A DNA stretch of 45,343 bases. It comes from Candidatus Zhuqueibacterota bacterium (lineage in GTDB: Bacteria > Zhuqueibacterota > Zhuqueibacteria > Thermofontimicrobiales > Sulfurfontimicrobiaceae). This document shows, in pieces, positions 45,048-45,343 of the stretch. The DNA lies in NCBI GenBank assembly GCA_016927835.1, contig JAFGMA010000209.1:1-45343 (forward strand), read 5' to 3'. The notes beneath the pieces were generated by a model. That model was not told the origin of the DNA, made no database searches, and saw only the letters and a list, made by a program, of their open reading frames with translations. Position numbers and translations under genes: made by a program. How positions within the stretch are numbered: the stretch's first letter is position 1; every line of letters starts with the position of its first letter.

Positions 45048-45301
45048 TTACGCAACTCCTTTATTCGATCAATCCATGATCTGGTATATTCGCGAGTACA
45101 TAAATTGTAAAATTCTTTTTTATAATCATCATATCTTGCATTTATGTTAAATGAAGTGATCGTATCGAGCCAATCAGAATAATCATCCGTCAATTCAATT
45201 TCACACAATTCGGCTAATCTGTAAAGATTATGAATAGTAGGCGCATATTTTTTATTTCGCAGGTTCAAGCAACAAGTGCAACTATTACGGCTGATGAGCA
45301 T
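45026..45301 (-). CDS. HEPN-domain protein, C-terminal part, apparently truncated
   Basis: The last 75 residues fit the C-terminal half of HEPN proteins from MNT pairs: K-Y-A-P-T-I-H-N-L, then F-N-I-N-A-R-Y-D-D-Y-K, then L-R-K-W-I-K. The first 12 or so residues (L-I-S-R-N-S-C-T-C-C) do not resemble the family, which normally has about 35 more residues with a conserved C-H/Q-x-A-x-E-K helix. The reading frame meets a perfect hairpin (45302-45336) exactly where homology ends. The gene was probably cut by an insertion or assembly break, and the toxin is likely inactive. The ATG at 45301 may not be a true start. Confidence 0.6.
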   Translation of the reverse strand: MLISRNSCTCCLNLRNKKYAPTIHNLYRLAELCEIELTDDYSDWLDTITSFNINARYDDYKKEFYNLCTREYTRSWIDRIKELRKWIKQML

Positions 45302-45336
45302 CTAAATCCAATAATGCGTAGCATTATTGGATTTAG
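45302..45336. repeat. Perfect hairpin with 16-bp arms at the window end
   Basis: CTAAATCCAATAATGC (45302-45317) and its exact complement (45321-45336) surround a three-base GTA loop. It abuts the truncated HEPN gene. It may be the end of a small mobile element or a fold-back assembly artefact at a contig end. Confidence 0.8.
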
Positions 45337-45343
45337 CGCGCCA

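Noticed and set aside
1-45343. CRISPR array, tRNA or rRNA genes
   Set aside because: No regularly spaced direct repeats, cloverleaf or rRNA-like sequence was seen on reading both strands, though a covariance search was not possible.

Overview
The window looks like part of a chromosome of an uncultured or little-studied anaerobe of the FCB superphylum (KSB1/Calditrichota-like). Two things suggest this. Five secreted proteins end in the roughly 85-residue C-terminal sorting/FlgD-like domain with the signature Q-N-Y-P-N-P-F-N. A large cytosolic heterodisulfide-reductase (Hdr) gene cluster is also present. The lineage is an inference; no rRNA or other marker gene is in the window. No rRNA, tRNA, CRISPR array, integrase or transposase gene was recognised.

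Layout. (1) 1-6927, minus strand: a sensor-protein gene cut by the window edge, an ABC-type periplasmic binding protein, a GT-C-like membrane glycosyltransferase and a secreted family 2 glycoside hydrolase. The hydrolase has a near-consensus promoter (7079-7107) behind twin palindromic sites. (2) 7305-9104, plus: a DUF2330 membrane protein and a small lipoprotein. (3) 9541-23103, plus: three tandem DUF3160 paralogues and two further secreted proteins, all with sorting domains. A small TumE/DUF6516-like toxin-antitoxin-type pair, one gene frameshifted, sits on the opposite strand between the first two paralogues. (4) 24471-26728, plus: a PAS histidine kinase, then a response regulator fused to a kinase-like module that lacks the phospho-accepting histidine. 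(5) 26767-44523, minus: the main metabolic block. In transcription order it is HdrA with a GltD insertion, HdrA, a fused double HdrA, MvhD-like, FrhB/FdhB-like, HdrC, HdrB, then, after an AT-rich insertion carrying a FAN1-like VRR-NUC nuclease and a membrane-anchored unknown, a fumarate-reductase-type Fe-S subunit and flavoprotein. A strong intrinsic terminator follows, then a zinc-ribbon protein. (6) 44742-45336, minus: an MNT/HEPN pair with a truncated HEPN gene and a perfect hairpin at the very end.

How the genes may work together. The Hdr block encodes four HdrA modules in three polypeptides, one HdrB with two CCG-type cysteine motifs, HdrC, an MvhD adaptor, an FrhB-type flavin entry subunit, and a TfrAB/FrdAB-like pair. 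No membrane subunit is seen. The simplest reading is a soluble flavin-based electron-transfer, possibly bifurcating, complex. It could take electrons from NAD(P)H through the GltD domain or from another carrier through the FrhB-like protein, and pass them to disulfide/thiol chemistry and a fumarate-like acceptor. The secreted DUF3160 and beta-propeller proteins form a separate cell-surface locus of unknown function.
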